In this document: positions 11,195 through 22,066 of the stretch, one piece after another
Layout: every line of letters begins with the position of its first letter
Position numbering within the stretch: position 1 is the stretch's first letter
DNA from: Dromiciops gliroides
Taxonomy: Eukaryota > Chordata > Mammalia > Microbiotheria > Microbiotheriidae
Assembly (NCBI RefSeq): GCF_019393635.1
Contig: NC_057861.1
Location: forward strand, 92,672,827 to 92,736,826
Direction: 5' to 3'
DNA: 64,000 nucleotides
The notes under the pieces: generated by a model
Told to the model about the DNA's origin: nothing
Seen by the model: only the letters and a program-made list of their open reading frames with translations
Database searches by the model: none
Made by a program: the position numbers and the translations under genes

Positions 11195-11645
11195 GTTGAG
11201 TTGGAAAAGAACTTCCTAATCATAGCTACCAAAAGAAACAAACATTGTGCCACAACCAGGGCTTTGTTGATAAAGGTAGATTATGCAGTGTGAGGAATGT
11301 AATAATTCAACTATCCTCCAGAAATGTGAGATATTTTACTACACTTTTCAGCAAATCCAGGAGGCTTTGGCAATTTCAAATCCCAACCCATCCCCCTTTG
11401 GCTGGCCAATTTCCTCATAGGGTTCAAAGCAAAAATTTCTAACAGTGAGAGTTGCCCATTAGAGCTGTCCTGAAAAGGAATGGATTACCTGTAGGACCTA
11501 GGAGGTTCCTCTTCTCTGGTCTGTATGACCACTTATAAGAGGGATGTAGAGCTGTTTGGGGAGATTCTTTTATGGTTATTGGTCAGAATAATTGGCCACT
11601 GAGGTCTCTTCCAGCTCTGAAGTTCTGTGAGTCCATGAGTCCCTT
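11195..11645 (+). repeat. L3/CR1 LINE 3' fragment
   Basis: Plus-strand CR1/L3 landmarks are present: 'gttggaaaagaacttcctaa', 'agttgcccattagagctgtcc', then 'cactgaggtctcttccagct' and 'ctgaagttctgtgag', the usual 3' end of this family. Diverged. Confidence 0.6.
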
Positions 11646-12561
11646 GTAACTTGAAGTCAAGTAGCGGCTGAATGTCCACTCATAAGGAATTCTGTGAAAT
11701 ATCTTCTTGTTCAGTTTCAAGTTGGACTGGATGTATAAATCTGAGATTCTCCTGTGAGACTCAAAGCAGCAATTATGTACAGTCAGTAAGACAGTAGATG
11801 TGGTGGAAGAGTAACTTTGTAAATGGAAGATGCCAAGGATGACCTACAGGAACAAGCCGTAATGACTGGTCTAGGAATAGGGGTAGGAGGAAGGAGATAG
11901 GGCTCTAACCCTACTGAGGGGGTGAGAAAAGCTGGAAGGGGTGTTGGGGAGACTTGTGACCTGGATGGGGGTGAGGAGGGGGCTAGATCACTCAAAGAAC
12001 TGGAGTCTCATCATGTAAAATAAAGATTAGGAGAGAGGAATATATGAACTGGGGATAGAATCACTATGAAGACTCTCCCACTCCAATAAGAAAAGACCCA
12101 GTCTTTTGTATGTATACGAAACAAAGGGGAAGAAATTACAAAGTAAGAACAAAAGTAAAAACTGGAAAGGGCAAGATAAATGGGAGGGGATCTTTGAATA
12201 ATGGGGTTTCAGTAGGATGTAGCATCCATCCATCCTTATCCTGCATTATCATCTTGAAGACCTTGGTATTGCTTTTCAACTACCAGGGTAGTGCTCTGCC
12301 ACACCTTAATCCTGAGGTGGGAGACCGAGTTACTTTTCCCTTTTGTTTAAGGATTAAGTTTAAGGATTCCTTGGGTGGTTGGGATATTTAGGTTTCTTGG
12401 GGTCCCACTGTATTCCACAACATGAGAAATGTGACAGGATTCCTAGGCAGGCTGCATTCCTTAATCCAAACCACTTTGTGGTAGTCAAACTATGAGGAGG
12501 GGAATGAATAAAGTTTAGGAGGATAGATGGTTCATAAATAAATAAAATGTGAGAAAATAAT
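11646..12561. other. Unclassified noncoding stretch
   Basis: Purine-rich patches (for example 11870-11970) and short open frames on both strands, the longest 93 codons at 12110-12391. None has protein-family character. No repeat recognised with confidence. Confidence 0.4.
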
Positions 12562-13006
12562 TGTGAGAAAATAGAACTCCAAAAACTTCTGGAACTCAGC
12601 ATTGGTGATGTGTCAAAGGCTTATTTATTGTCATTCTTTCAAGAACGGGCCATTCCCTAGTGGAATGGGCAACAAAATGGAGGCTTTCAAGCCTTTTTAT
12701 CTCTTAATGTGACTGGCCCCTCCCCTTCTTCCCCAATTACTCAAGGATTACAACCCATGTGCCAAAACCTAGCCAATCAAAATGCAATATTCCTTAGCCA
12801 ATGCGGGAGGCAACACAGGGACAACCCTTCAACTCCTCCCCCACATAGATGCAGCTCAGGAGCAGATCTAATTGTGACCAGGCTAGAGTTTCCATGAATC
12901 ATGTGATTTTGTTTGCTGGGGGGGGGGGCAGAGAGAGGGGGAGAGAGGCAGGTCTTTTCCTCAAACAGGTCTAGATTGAGAGGAGCCCAACCACCATTTC
13001 TTCACA
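12562..13006 (-). mobile_element. Solo LTR of an endogenous retrovirus, 5-bp target duplication
   Basis: About 445 bp with ends TGTGAGAAAA...TTTCTTCACA. It is flanked by the direct repeat 'ataat' at 12557-12561 and 13007-13011. On the minus strand, CCAAT-like boxes are followed by a TATA-like 'GATAAAAAGG' near 12700 and an AATAAA at about 12630, the correct order for an LTR. A run of 11 G lies at about 12919-12929. There is no internal retroviral sequence, so it is a solo LTR. It does not resemble the other LTRs in the window. Confidence 0.75.
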
Positions 13007-13011
13007 ATAAT

Positions 13012-13860
13012 TAAATAAAAGCAATTTTTCATTTTGGAAGCTTCATGGAATGCATGCTAATAGGGAATTGAGCCTGTACCTGGGACCTCTTTGTGAACAT
13101 TTGCAAGAATCTAGGCAGGCAGGTGTCCTGTATGTTGCATGGGCAAATGAGCTGGTGCCCAACCCCCAGCAATACTGAAAATTTCTGAACTTACTTAAAA
13201 AAAACCTTCATAAATGCTAGTTTTTGTTTCAGTGGGAGGGGGTTTGCTTGCTTTAAACCTTTAGCATCCTGTTCTTTTCTAGGAGCCATATTTGGAATGG
13301 GACAACAAAAGTTTTCAAGTATCTAGAAGAAGTGGACCGCGTCAGGGTAGGGATATATCCTATGACCAAAAAAAATGGAAGTAACTGAGAGTCTGCTTCT
13401 TAGAGAAGATCCTATTTCCAGAGCATAATGCAAGGATCACTGTGAATAAAACTCTTTGAGAAAAAGTGGGAAGGCAGTACTAGCATGCACATGCCTGCAT
13501 ATATGAAAAGACACCTGAACACAGGAAGTCAAATTCTGTGGACTGTGGATTACTTTTATCCCAGTATGGAACCCCTCAGTATGACTCCTGGGCCACTGAA
13601 CCTTGTTCACCACTTACATATTTGTGTCATTAATTGTTTTTGATTCAGATACAGCCTTTCAACACTGATCACTCAATTCAGCTCCTTGTAGTTCTACATT
13701 TAGGTCAAGTTCTGTTCAAATAACCCAATACTTCCAAACCTCCCTTGAATAGGAATTTTCGGGGCAGACCTCTCTCCTAATCCCTAGTTCAAGGAGGCTT
13801 TAACCTATTCCATTTAAAGGTCTCACTACTTGTTCTGAAACCTGTCATGCCTAAGAATGT
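13012..13860. other. Repeat-poor stretch
   Basis: No repeat family recognised. Bases 13025-13195 have a balanced, non-repetitive composition with homeodomain-like TAAT cores and may be conserved noncoding DNA. That is only an impression from composition. Confidence 0.3.
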
Positions 13861-14094
13861 GACAAGAAGAAATAATATACCTGAAATATTTAACTTGGTC
13901 AAAAGGAAGCTGTAGGTGGAGGAGCAAGCAGGGGAAGGGGGTGGGGAAAAATCACTCTCTTCATATATCTAAAAATCTACCATAGGAAATATAGAATAGA
14001 CCTCCTCTTCCTGGCCACAGAGAGTGCAACAAGGATCAATAGATGGAAGCTTCAGGGAGAATTCTATTTTAATTCAATAAAAGATAGAACTTCC
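13861..14094 (+). repeat. L3/CR1 LINE fragment
   Basis: CR1/L3-like order on the plus strand: 'gtcaaaaggaagctgtaggt', 'cttcatatatctaaaaatct', 'atagaatagacctcctcttc', 'ggccacagagagtgcaacaa' and 'agaacttcctaataatagct'. Strongly diverged. Confidence 0.55.
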
Positions 14095-14275
14095 TAATAA
14101 TAGCTAGGGTTTCTATAGTGTTTTAAGGTTTGCAAAGTGCTTTACAAATAGTGTCTCATATTTATGCTCACAAAAACCCTAGGAGATGGGTACTTTTGTT
14201 ACCCCTCAGTTTACAGAGCAGAAAATGGAGGCAAACAGAACTTAAGTGACTTACTCAGTGTCACACAGCAAGCAA
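14095..14275 (-). repeat. MIR-family copy
   Basis: Reverse MIR: 'taaggtttgcaaagtgcttt', 'gtgtctcatatttatgctca', 'aagtgacttactcagtgtca' and 'cacagcaagcaag'. It ends where a MAR1 begins. Confidence 0.75.
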
Positions 14276-14510
14276 GGGCAGCTAGGTTTTGAAGTGTTGT
14301 CTTTCTGAGTTCAAATCTGGCCTCAGATATTCAATTAGCCATGTGACCCTGGACAAGTCCTTTAACCCTGTTTGCCTAAGTTTACTCATCTTTAAAATGA
14401 GGTGGAGACAGAAATAGCAAACCACTCTAATACCTTTGCCAAGGAAACCTCATGGCCCACAGGGTCACAAAGAGTCAGACACGACTGAAGGACTGAACAA
14501 CAAAAAAGGT
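14276..14510 (+). repeat. tRNA-CORE-RTE SINE (MAR1 type)
   Basis: Starts 'gggcagctaggttttgaagt', has 'atgtgaccctggacaagtcc' and a clear RTE/BovB-like tail ('gggtcacaaagagtcagaca', 'cgactgaaggactgaacaac'). Confidence 0.85.
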
Positions 14511-14789
14511 TTATAAGGTAACAGATTTAGAATTGAAAACAGGTCATCTTGTTCTAGTACTGGCTCTTGAAACAGAGTTTACTGTTAGAGCTGATTGTTA
14601 AAGCTTCAGTGAGAGTATTTATACCTCAAAAATCAGGAAGCACTACAAATCAGGATTTCATTTATTGTTTTGCTAAGGGTATAAACTTAACATGATGGAG
14701 AAAATGTTAGTATAATAATGCAGATTAAACTTTTAAAAGCATGTGAGCCCTACTTTTTTTTTTTCTTCTGGAGAAACATTTACTAACTC
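14511..14789. other. Unclassified noncoding stretch
   Basis: No repeat or gene recognised. It contains a short T run near 14753-14765. Confidence 0.35.
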
Positions 14790-14965
14790 TCCCATATCTG
14801 GAAAGTATCTTGAAAGTCACTCAGTCCACTCCATCCCACCCATTTTATAGAGTAGGAAACTGAGGCCAAGACAAGAAACATGATTTGCCCCGGATGATAC
14901 CAGTTATGACTATCAGGACCAGGAGTGTAACCCTGATATTTTTGCTCTAAACCCACTGTTCTTTC
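14790..14965 (-). repeat. MIR or MIR3-type copy
   Basis: Reverse pattern with 'tcactcagtccactcc', 'cattttatagagtaggaaac', 'tgaggcc' and 'ccactgttctttccattat'. Diverged. Confidence 0.6.
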
Positions 14966-14999
14966 CATTATCCAATAGTCTTGTCATCCCAAAAGACTT

Positions 15000-15499
15000 T
15001 CTAACTAGGACCTTATGGTTCTGTGACCATTACTTGAGAAAGGAGTCACAAAGAAGGAAGATGGAGAGTGGGGTGGAAAGAAGGAAAGGGGTAGATAGAG
15101 GCTGGAGAGAAAACACAGTCTGGGAAACTGAGGTTTATGGGAGTGAGTGGATGCTACCAAATTCAGGGGTAGCACTGAGAAGCATCTGGATGTTGCTGGA
15201 AGCACTTTTTGGCAAGCATGCTTATGTTGAGGCTGCAGGAGGAAGATCAGAGGAAATGACCTTGAATGGAGACAGACAGCACTCAATCACAGCAAGGATG
15301 TGCCAGGCAGGTTGAAAACCACAATCGCTTCCTCTAAAACCCACTCTTGTTCATTATGGTTTGGATAGGCCCCAAGAGAGGTACAGGGAGCATCAGAGAT
15401 AAAGGTATTTTTAGCATAAATAGATTCAAGGAGGGAAAGGACTAGGAAAAAATATGTCTTGTCCCCAGAAATACTGTGAGATGATGGAAGTTATAACTT
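15000..15499. other. Unclassified noncoding stretch
   Basis: Overlapping 93-codon open frames exist on both strands (15005-15286 minus, 15034-15315 plus). Neither shows recognisable domains. Open frames on both strands over the same bases argue for chance rather than coding. Confidence 0.35.
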
Positions 15500-15695
15500 G
15501 GTAATAACATTGTAGATTTAGAACCAGAAAAGACTTTATAGGTCAAAGTGTCCAACCCCCTGTTTGTACAGATGAGGAAATTAAGGCACAAAGAATTTAA
15601 GTGGCTTGCTCAGGGTTGTGTAGCTAAGAAGTGTCTGAAGCAGGACTCAATTCAGGCCTTCCTGATTTCTTTCTATTTACTCTGCTTTGCTGCCT
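15500..15695 (-). repeat. MIR3/L3-type copy
   Basis: Reverse pattern: 'gactttataggtcaaagtgt', 'ccaaccccctgtttgtacag', 'atgaggaaattaaggc', 'ggcttgctcagggttg'. Diverged. Confidence 0.6.
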
Positions 15696-16189
15696 CTTTA
15701 TCCCACATACATTATACACATACACCTATGTGTATGAGGGGATCTTCCTGGACCACCATAGCTATCACAGGTAAAAAAAAAACTTGCCTTGGAGGTATGT
15801 TCTGACCCTGTTGTCACAAAAGACAGGCTGATGAGAAGGAAGGAATAACAGAGAATAGCCCTCCCAAGAGTGAAATAATGTGGCAGGATGTGGTGGTCCA
15901 TCCCCTGGAAAGTCTGCTACAGATCTTTGAATCCTGTGCTCCTAGAGAATCTACAGGAGGTGTTGGGCAAGGGAGAAAGTAGGAAAATGTTCCTTCTGGG
16001 ACAGGAAGCATTCCTCCTTCCTCTAAGAACCTGCCCCATGTCAGTGCTCTGAGGTAAAGCCCTGTTTATCCCAGGTTATTAGGGCTAATTCTACCAACCA
16101 TTTCAACTCACAGGGCCTCCCTCACCTCCCAATTCCTTCAGCAGTTTTATCATAACTGAGTTTAGTCTCTCTATTGTTTGTACTTAAGG
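15696..16189. other. Unclassified noncoding stretch
   Basis: No repeat or gene recognised. Short open frames only. Confidence 0.35.
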
Positions 16190-16455
16190 CTGGAAGCTAG
16201 TGGTACTGTGGCTAGAGCTCTGGCCTGAAGTGAAAGATATGAATTAAAATCCAGTCTCAGATACCAGCTGTGTGACCCCGGGCAAGTCACTTAACCCATA
16301 TTTGCCTTGGCTCCTCGACTGTAAAATGGGGGCATACTGGAGAAGGAAATGGCAAAGCACTACAGTATCTTCACCAAGAAAACCCCAAGGACAGGTCTTT
16401 GGGGTCAGGAAGACTCAGACATGACTGAACAACTCAATAACAACAACAAAAGTAC
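16190..16455 (+). repeat. tRNA-CORE-RTE SINE (MAR1 type)
   Basis: Head 'gaagctagtggtactgtggc', CORE 'tgtgaccccgggcaagtcac', then 'ctggagaaggaaatggcaaa', 'caccaagaaaaccccaagga' and tail 'actcagacatgactgaacaa'. Close to full length. Confidence 0.85.
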
Positions 16456-16945
16456 TTGAGGCTGGTCACAATCTTGAAGACAGGAGCCATGGGTTTATAA
16501 AAGAGGCATTGTGGAAAAGATCTGCAAAATAGATGTAGTGCCCCATTGGAAGTACATGATGAAAGTCATCTATTGGCTCTGAGGACTACCTTAATTGTCT
16601 ACTGAGCTGGAGCTCTGTGGATATACTAACGGGGTGACCCCTGTCTCTAGGGTCTCTTTTTCCCACTCTCCTTAAAGTAAAAGGATGGCTCCTGGAGCTC
16701 CAGAGGGAGGATGTAAGGAAGCTGTGAGCTAGTTCATGACAACCTTTGCAAACCAGTACTTGCAATGGAGTAACTTCCAGGTTCTATCTTCTTTCTGTTG
16801 ACAGTTGGGGGAAAAACTGCACTTCCCATCAGCCTCCTGGGTTTTAAAGCCCTATACTTAAAAACTGTTACCTTGAACAAGTTTAGTACAAATTGGTTCT
16901 ATGAAGAGGAAAGGGTAAAGGGGACAATAGATTTCAATAAAGATT
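16456..16945. other. Unclassified noncoding stretch
   Basis: No repeat or gene recognised. Confidence 0.35.
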
Positions 16946-17330
16946 TAAAATGTAATAATAACAACTAGCATCTACATAGTACTTTAAGGTTTACAAAGCA
17001 TTTTGGAAATACTATTTCATTTTGTCTTCACAACAACTCTGGGAGGTAGGTATTATTATTGTTTCATTTTATTCATATGACCTTGACATTATGGAAGTGG
17101 GTCCCCACAGATAATGTTCTGTCTACAGAGATTTGACCTTGTCATGGGCACAAGGGGAGAGACAGTTTAATATAGTGAATAGAGAGACAGGATTAGAGTC
17201 AGGGAAACTTGGGGTCAGGCACTGACTCAGACATATACTGAGCAGTGCTAAGATTCTCAGGGTAATGCAAAGAGAAATAATATTTGGCCTTAAGGTTTCT
17301 TGAATTAAATTCAAAATGAATTGAAGTAGA
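16946..17330. repeat. MIR-type fragments in both orientations
   Basis: Bases 16950-17085 read as reverse MIR ('taaggtttacaaagcatttt', 'gtcttcacaacaactctggg', 'aggtaggtattattatt'). Bases 17160-17260 contain forward-type motifs ('gacaggattagagtcaggga'). Confidence 0.55.
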
Positions 17331-17529
17331 CCAAGTAATTCAGCTACTATTTAAAGGCACAAACCTCAGAACTCCCCAAACTGAAATCTCAGTGCCAAAC
17401 CAGAAGTCAGAAGTCAAAGCTAGAGTTCATAACTGAATTGTCCAAGCCAGAGCAAATTATGAGACCTATGTTTGAATTCATCATAAGAATAAACTGTGTG
17501 TCTATAGTGCCTTATACCATTTCTCTTTA

Positions 17530-18400
17530 TTCAGCTTTCACTATGCTAGGCACTGACCTAAGAACAGGGATTACAAAAACAAAAAGAAAATAGTCTCTAC
17601 CCTCAAGGACTTTGATGTAGGAGGTGACAAAAGGGTTAATAGAAAAACCTAAGATCCAAGTTCTAATTCAGATATTAGCTCCAGAAGGGAGTTAAATCCC
17701 AGTTAATGGATAATTTACAAGTCAAAATTCTAGGTTCTCACTCACAGTGATCAGCATCCATAAAGGACCTAAACAGGTCAGGTCAAAATAACAATAAAGG
17801 AAAAGACAAGGCTATAGAAATTCTAAAAATGATTATGTTTTGAAACTAGCCATGGGAATCAGAAAGAGATGTGCAGAAAAGGCCAAATTTGTCCCCAGAT
17901 TCACCTTATGATGTGTAAACACCCAAAACACACCTCCACTGAAAAAGGTACCTGCCCCGGGGGTTGGTTTAGGACCCCAGGAACTCCAAATTAGGATTAG
18001 CCCTCCCTTATAAAACCCCTAAGTAGAGAATATTATAATGAGTAGGACAGGCCTTCCCTTGTACCTCCCCAAGGTGGAGATTATTATAATGAGACTGATA
18101 ATCAATTTATCTATACTATAAATATAACTGTATTTCCTTTCCTTATTGGAGAGATACCTTTCTAATATTCTGGTTTTCTCCCTGTGATCACTCACAGTAT
18201 TGCAATAAAACTTGGGAAACTGAATCACTGAGTCTTGTAATTCTTTTGGGACAATTAATTTGAACCCCAAATTCCAGCCCACATCAATTTTATATTCCAT
18301 TTGGGGAGGGGAAAGGGGAAAAGGGGGAATTGATGCATGTACAAATAAGTGAATATAAACCATGCATATAATTTTATGAAGAAGTGCTAATAGCTGGGGG
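17530..18400 (-). repeat. L2 LINE 3' end, split by an LTR
   Basis: Reverse L2 ('gctaggcactgacctaagaa', 'ctctaccctcaaggact') runs to 17612. It resumes after 18286 with 'tatattccatttggggaggg' and 'gcatgtacaaataagtgaat', the same segment that follows in other L2 copies. The interruption is the LTR at 17613-18286. Confidence 0.7.
17613..18286 (+). mobile_element. Solo LTR of an endogenous retrovirus with 6-bp inverted ends
   Basis: About 674 bp, bounded by the inverted pair TGATGT...ACATCA. Flanks 'actt' and 'attt' would be a 4-bp target duplication with one mismatch. In the plus direction 'CCTTATAAAACCCC' near 18006 is a TATA box. 'GCAATAAAACTTGG' near 18202 is a polyadenylation signal followed by a U5-like stretch ending in the terminal CA. 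A near-direct repeat 'gtagagaatattataatgag' / 'gtggagattattataatgag' lies at 18023 and 18073. No viral genes adjoin, so it is a solo LTR. Part of the 163-codon minus-strand open frame at 18019-18510 is merely antisense to it. Confidence 0.75.
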
Positions 18401-18436
18401 GGGTGGAGAGTTGGGGGAAGGATAAAAAGAGTTCTA

Positions 18437-18648
18437 ATGTAGAAGGAGGTGGTACCTAAGCTAAAATAGGTGGTCAGGGTTCTTAGGTATTCCTCTTTAA
18501 AGGATAACACCCTCAGGGCAGCTAGGTGGCAGTGGATAGAGCATGGGCCCTGGAGTCAGGAGGACCTGAGTTCAAATCTGGATTTAGACACTTAACACTT
18601 ACTAGCTGTGTGACCCTGGGCAAGTCACTTAATCCCAATTGCCTCACA

Positions 18649-18681
<33 letters not shown>

Positions 18682-19060
18682 AAAAACAAAAACAAGAATA
18701 ACACCCTCTCAGGCTCAATACAATTAGAATAAAATAGCCTTTTATTTGAATGCTTAGAGAAAATGACCAAGAGGGAAGTCAAACTTCCCTCAAGGGGAGA
18801 TGGTTCAGAGATGTGATTCTCTGAGATACCTTTCTTCTCAAACACAAGAAAGGCAAAAACTTTTATAGCTGGTAAATGAGGTGACTACTACCTGACAATA
18901 AGGGGTGGTGTTGCTGACTTCTGGAGTTATCTCTGTCCCAATCAGGCAGCAGCCACACCTAATGGGTTTATCTCCCTTATTTCTCAGGTGTGTCCATCCT
19001 TTATCTTAGTTGGTCCAACCCCCAGGTCAGGAAGCTAGAATTTCTATGAGGCAGAATTCT
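18437..19060 (-). mobile_element. LTR of an endogenous retrovirus, family B, copy 1 (with SINE inside)
   Basis: It shares with the LTR at 30155-30757 a left part ('gggttcttagg', 'attcctctttaaag', 'acaccctc') and further motifs ('aacttttatag', 'cagccacacc', 'atctgtcc'-like). On the minus strand 'CTATAAAAG' near 18863 is a TATA box and an AATAAAA-type signal lies near 18742, in LTR order. A SINE at 18515-18696 interrupts it. Exact ends are not clear, so limits are approximate. Confidence 0.6.
18515..18696 (+). repeat. Young tRNA-derived SINE (WSINE1/SINE1 type)
   Basis: Starts 'GGGCAGCTAGGTGGCAGTGG', ends 'CCCAATTGCCTCAC' and an A-rich tail with (CAAAA)n. Flanking direct repeat 'ataacaccctc' (about 18504-18514 and 18698-18708) is a target-site duplication inside the family B LTR. 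Confidence 0.92.
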
Positions 19061-19254
19061 ATGAAGATAGAGTATATTTGAAATATAGGAGAGTACTTTA
19101 CAAAGGCACTAAGTGGGAAATGGAATCATATGTATAAAGAGCAACTAACAGGTCACTTTGACGTCAAGAGAGTGTGAGTTTACAAAGTACTTTTCTCACA
19201 CAAACAGGAAACTTTGTGTGGCTGATGACACAAAAATAATTACTTTCATTTTCA

Positions 19255-19440
19255 CAGAATCACAGAACAGGGGAATTGAAAGTAATCTCTACAGCCATCT
19301 AGTCCAATTTGTTTAGCAAAGGAATCCTCACTACAACATACATGGCAAGGGATCATCCAGCCTTACCTTGAAGAACTCCAAGGAGAAAAAAATCCACCAC
19401 TTATCAAGGCATATCATTTTATTTTTTGACATTCAGAATT
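19255..19440 (-). repeat. L3/CR1 LINE fragment
   Basis: Reverse CR1/L3 3' pattern: 'cagaatcacagaacagggga', 'atctctacagccatctagtc', 'catggcaagggatcatccag', 'accttgaagaactccaagg'. Confidence 0.65.
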
Positions 19441-19883
19441 GTTAGGAAATGCTTTTTTCTGTTTTTTTTTAAATTAAATCCTACTATCAAGCCTAAATTT
19501 TATTTTTTAAATTATAAAAGTATTTTATCATGTTCCAGTTAGATGTAAAGATAATTTTCAATGTTTTATAAGATTTTGAATTCCAAAATTTTCTCCCTCC
19601 ATCCCTTCCCTCCCCCCTCCCCAAGAGAGAAAGCAATCTGATATAGGTTATATATGTACAATCACATTCAACATATTTCTGCATTAGTCATGTTGTGAAA
19701 GAAGAATCAGAACAAAAGGGACAAACCTCAAAGAAGAAAAGACAACAAAAAAAAGTAGAAACAGTATGGTTCAATCTGCATTCAGATTCCACAGTTCTTT
19801 TTTCTGGATGTGGAGAGCATTTTCCATCATGAGTCCTTTGGAATTATCTTGGATCATTGTATTGCTGAGAAGAGTTAAATCTA

Positions 19884-20219
19884 TCACAGTTGATCATCAA
19901 ACAATGTTGTTGATACTGTGTACAATGTTCTCCTGGTTCTGCTCACTTCACTCAGCATCAGTCCACTTAAGTCTTTCCAGGTTTTTCTGAAGTCTGCCTG
20001 CTCATCACAACAGTATTTCATTACATTCATATATGACAATTTGTTCAGCCATTCCCCACTTGATGGGCATTCCCTTGATTTCCAATGCTTTGCCAACACA
20101 AAGAAAGCTGCTATAAATATTTTTGTACATGTGGGTCCCTTTCTCTTTTTTATGATCTCTTTGGGATACAGGCCTACTAGTGGTATCACTGGATCAAAGT
20201 CCCAAAGTCTTTTGGGCAT
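19884..20219 (-). pseudogene. L1 ORF2 C-terminal segment (degenerate)
   Basis: A 111-codon open frame corresponds to the end of L1 ORF2p, downstream of the reverse transcriptase. Recognisable stretches are TKIFIAAFFVLAKHW and KYCCDEQADFRKTW, cf. the FIAALF..AK.W and MEYYAA.K...F..TW pattern of other L1s. It forms part of the L1 at 19509-25910. It starts with an internal Met and is cut from the rest of ORF2 by the LTR at 20361. Confidence 0.75.
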
Positions 20220-20360
20220 AGTTCCAAATTGCTCTCCAGAATAGTTGGATCAGTTTACAACTCCATCAACAATGCATTAGTGTTCCAATGTTCCTGCAGC
20301 TTCTCCAACATTTATTATTTTCCTTTTTTGTCATATTAACTAATATGATAGGTATGAGGT

Positions 20361-20907
20361 TGTGAGAAAATAATGGGGTGTGGGGGATTCAGACCCCCCC
20401 CACACACACACACACACAGGAACTCTGATTAATTTTGTAGAGCCAGCCCAGAGTCAGGAGAATTTCAAAAGAAATGTAGATCAATCTTCCTAACTAACTG
20501 CAGTAAGTTCACTAACTTAAAACCATCTTCAAGTCATGTCAATCAATGGACTTGAATGCTACCAGCCAATTAGCTTTGAGTGGAGTGTAGGGACTGCCTC
20601 TCTTCTGGACCCACAGGTAGCTTCTGCTCTCACAGGCACAGGATCTTCCTCGTTTTGGCCTGAGACTTGTAGATGAAGGCACCCTTTCTCCTCTTCTCTC
20701 TCCCTTAGATCCTAGCTAGGCTTTCCTGTCTTTCAGAAGCATGTGTTCTCTCTTTACTAATATCTAATATACTTTAATAAATTCTTAATGCCCAAAACTG
20801 GTGTGGTAGCCTCTAATTTCTAAGTAACAAACATATTAGAAACCCCAGCTAATTTTCCCTACATTTGGGACAGGAATAGGCAACCACATTAAATTTTACA
20901 TGTCACA
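20361..20907 (+). mobile_element. Solo LTR of an endogenous retrovirus, family A, copy 2
   Basis: A 547-bp element with ends TGTGAGAAAA...ACATGTCACA and an exact 4-bp direct repeat 'aggt' at 20357-20360 and 20908-20911. Deleting it restores the L1 sequence 'gtatgaggtggtacctcag'. Polyadenylation signal 'TTTAATAAATTC' is near 20774, followed by 'TTAATGCCCAAAACTGGTG', the reverse of the motif in copies 1 and 3. A short (CA)n run is at 20398-20418. A 4-bp duplication is usual for gammaretrovirus-like integration. No viral genes remain. Confidence 0.88.
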
Positions 20908-21198
20908 AGGTGGTACCTCAGAGTTGTTTTAATTTGCATTTTTCTAATCAATAGTGATTTAGAACATTTTTTCATATGGCAATAGATAGCTTTTATTTCT
21001 TCATCTGAAAACTGTTCATATCTTTTGACCATTTCTCAATTGGGAAATGACTTTCATTCTTCTAAAGTTGATTTCATTCCCTATATATTTTAGAAATGAA
21101 GCCTTTATCAGACACACTGGCTGTAAAAATCGTTTCCCAGCTTTCTGCTTCCCTTCTAATTTTGGCTGTATGGCTTCTGTTTGTACAAAGACTTTTTT

Positions 21199-21374
21199 TT
21201 GTTTTTTTGGTTTTTTGTTTGGTTTTTTGTTTGGTTTTTTTAGTGAGGCAATTGGGGTTGTGACTTGCCCAGGGTCACACAGCTAGTAAGTGTTAAGTGT
21301 CTGAGGTGGGATTTGAACTCAAGTACTCCTGACTCCAGGGCTGGTGCTCTATCCACTGCGCCACCTAGCTGCCC
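21199..21374 (-). repeat. Young tRNA-derived SINE (WSINE1/SINE1 type)
   Basis: Reverse copy with a long (GTTTTTT)n-type tail at 21199-21239, 'agtgaggcaattggggt' and right end 'cacctagctgccc'. Target-site duplication about 'gacttttt' on each side. Located in the L1 ORF2 region. Confidence 0.92.
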
Positions 21375-21883
21375 TGACTTTTTAATTTAATGTAATCAAA
21401 ATCATCCATTGTGCATTTCATAATATTCCTTATCTCTTGGTCATAAATTCTTCTTCTCTCCATAGATTTGAGAGGTAAACTATTCCTTCCTCTCCTACTT
21501 TATCTATGGTATTCCCCTTTATGTCTAAATCATGTACCCATTTTGAGTTTATTTTGGTATACTATATAAAATGTTGGTCTATGCCTAGTTTCTATCATAC
21601 TGTCTTCCAGTTTTCCCAGCAGTTTTTGTCAAATACTGAGTTTTTATCCCAGAAGCTAGTGTCTTTGGGTTTATCAAACAGTAGATTACTATAGTCATTT
21701 ACTACTGTCTCCTGGGCCTAACATATTCCATTGATCAACCACTCTATTTCTTAGCCAGTAGCAATTATTTTGATGACTTCTGCTTTATAGTATAGCTTTA
21801 GATTAGGTATAGCTAGTCCACCTCCCTGTGCATTTTTTTTTCATTATTTCCCTTGATATTCTTGACATTTTGTTCTTCCAATG

Positions 21884-21899
21884 AATTTTTGTTGTTTTG

Positions 21900-21930
<31 letters not shown>

Positions 21931-22066
21931 GCGGGGCAGTGAGGGTTAAGTGACTTGCCCACGGTCACACAGCTAGTAAGTGTTAAGTGTCTGAGGCCGG
22001 ATTTGAACTCAGGAACTCCTGAATCCAGGGCCGGTGCTTTATCCACTGCGCCACCTAGCCGCCCCC
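21884..22066 (-). repeat. Young tRNA-derived SINE (WSINE1/SINE1 type)
   Basis: Reverse copy with tail (TTTTG)n at about 21890-21927, then 'gcggggcagtgagggttaag', and right end 'cacctagccgcccccc'. The flanks share 'aatgaatttt' (about 21879 and 22069), a target-site duplication. Located in the same host L1. Confidence 0.92.

Noticed and set aside
15005..15315. Two overlapping 93-codon frames on opposite strands
   Set aside because: Open frames on both strands over the same bases, with no domain similarity, fit chance better than a gene.
18019..18510. 163-codon minus-strand open frame, the longest in the window
   Set aside because: It runs antisense through the 3' part of a solo LTR, then L2 and the start of another LTR. 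No domain is recognisable and its N-terminus lies in a different repeat from its end.
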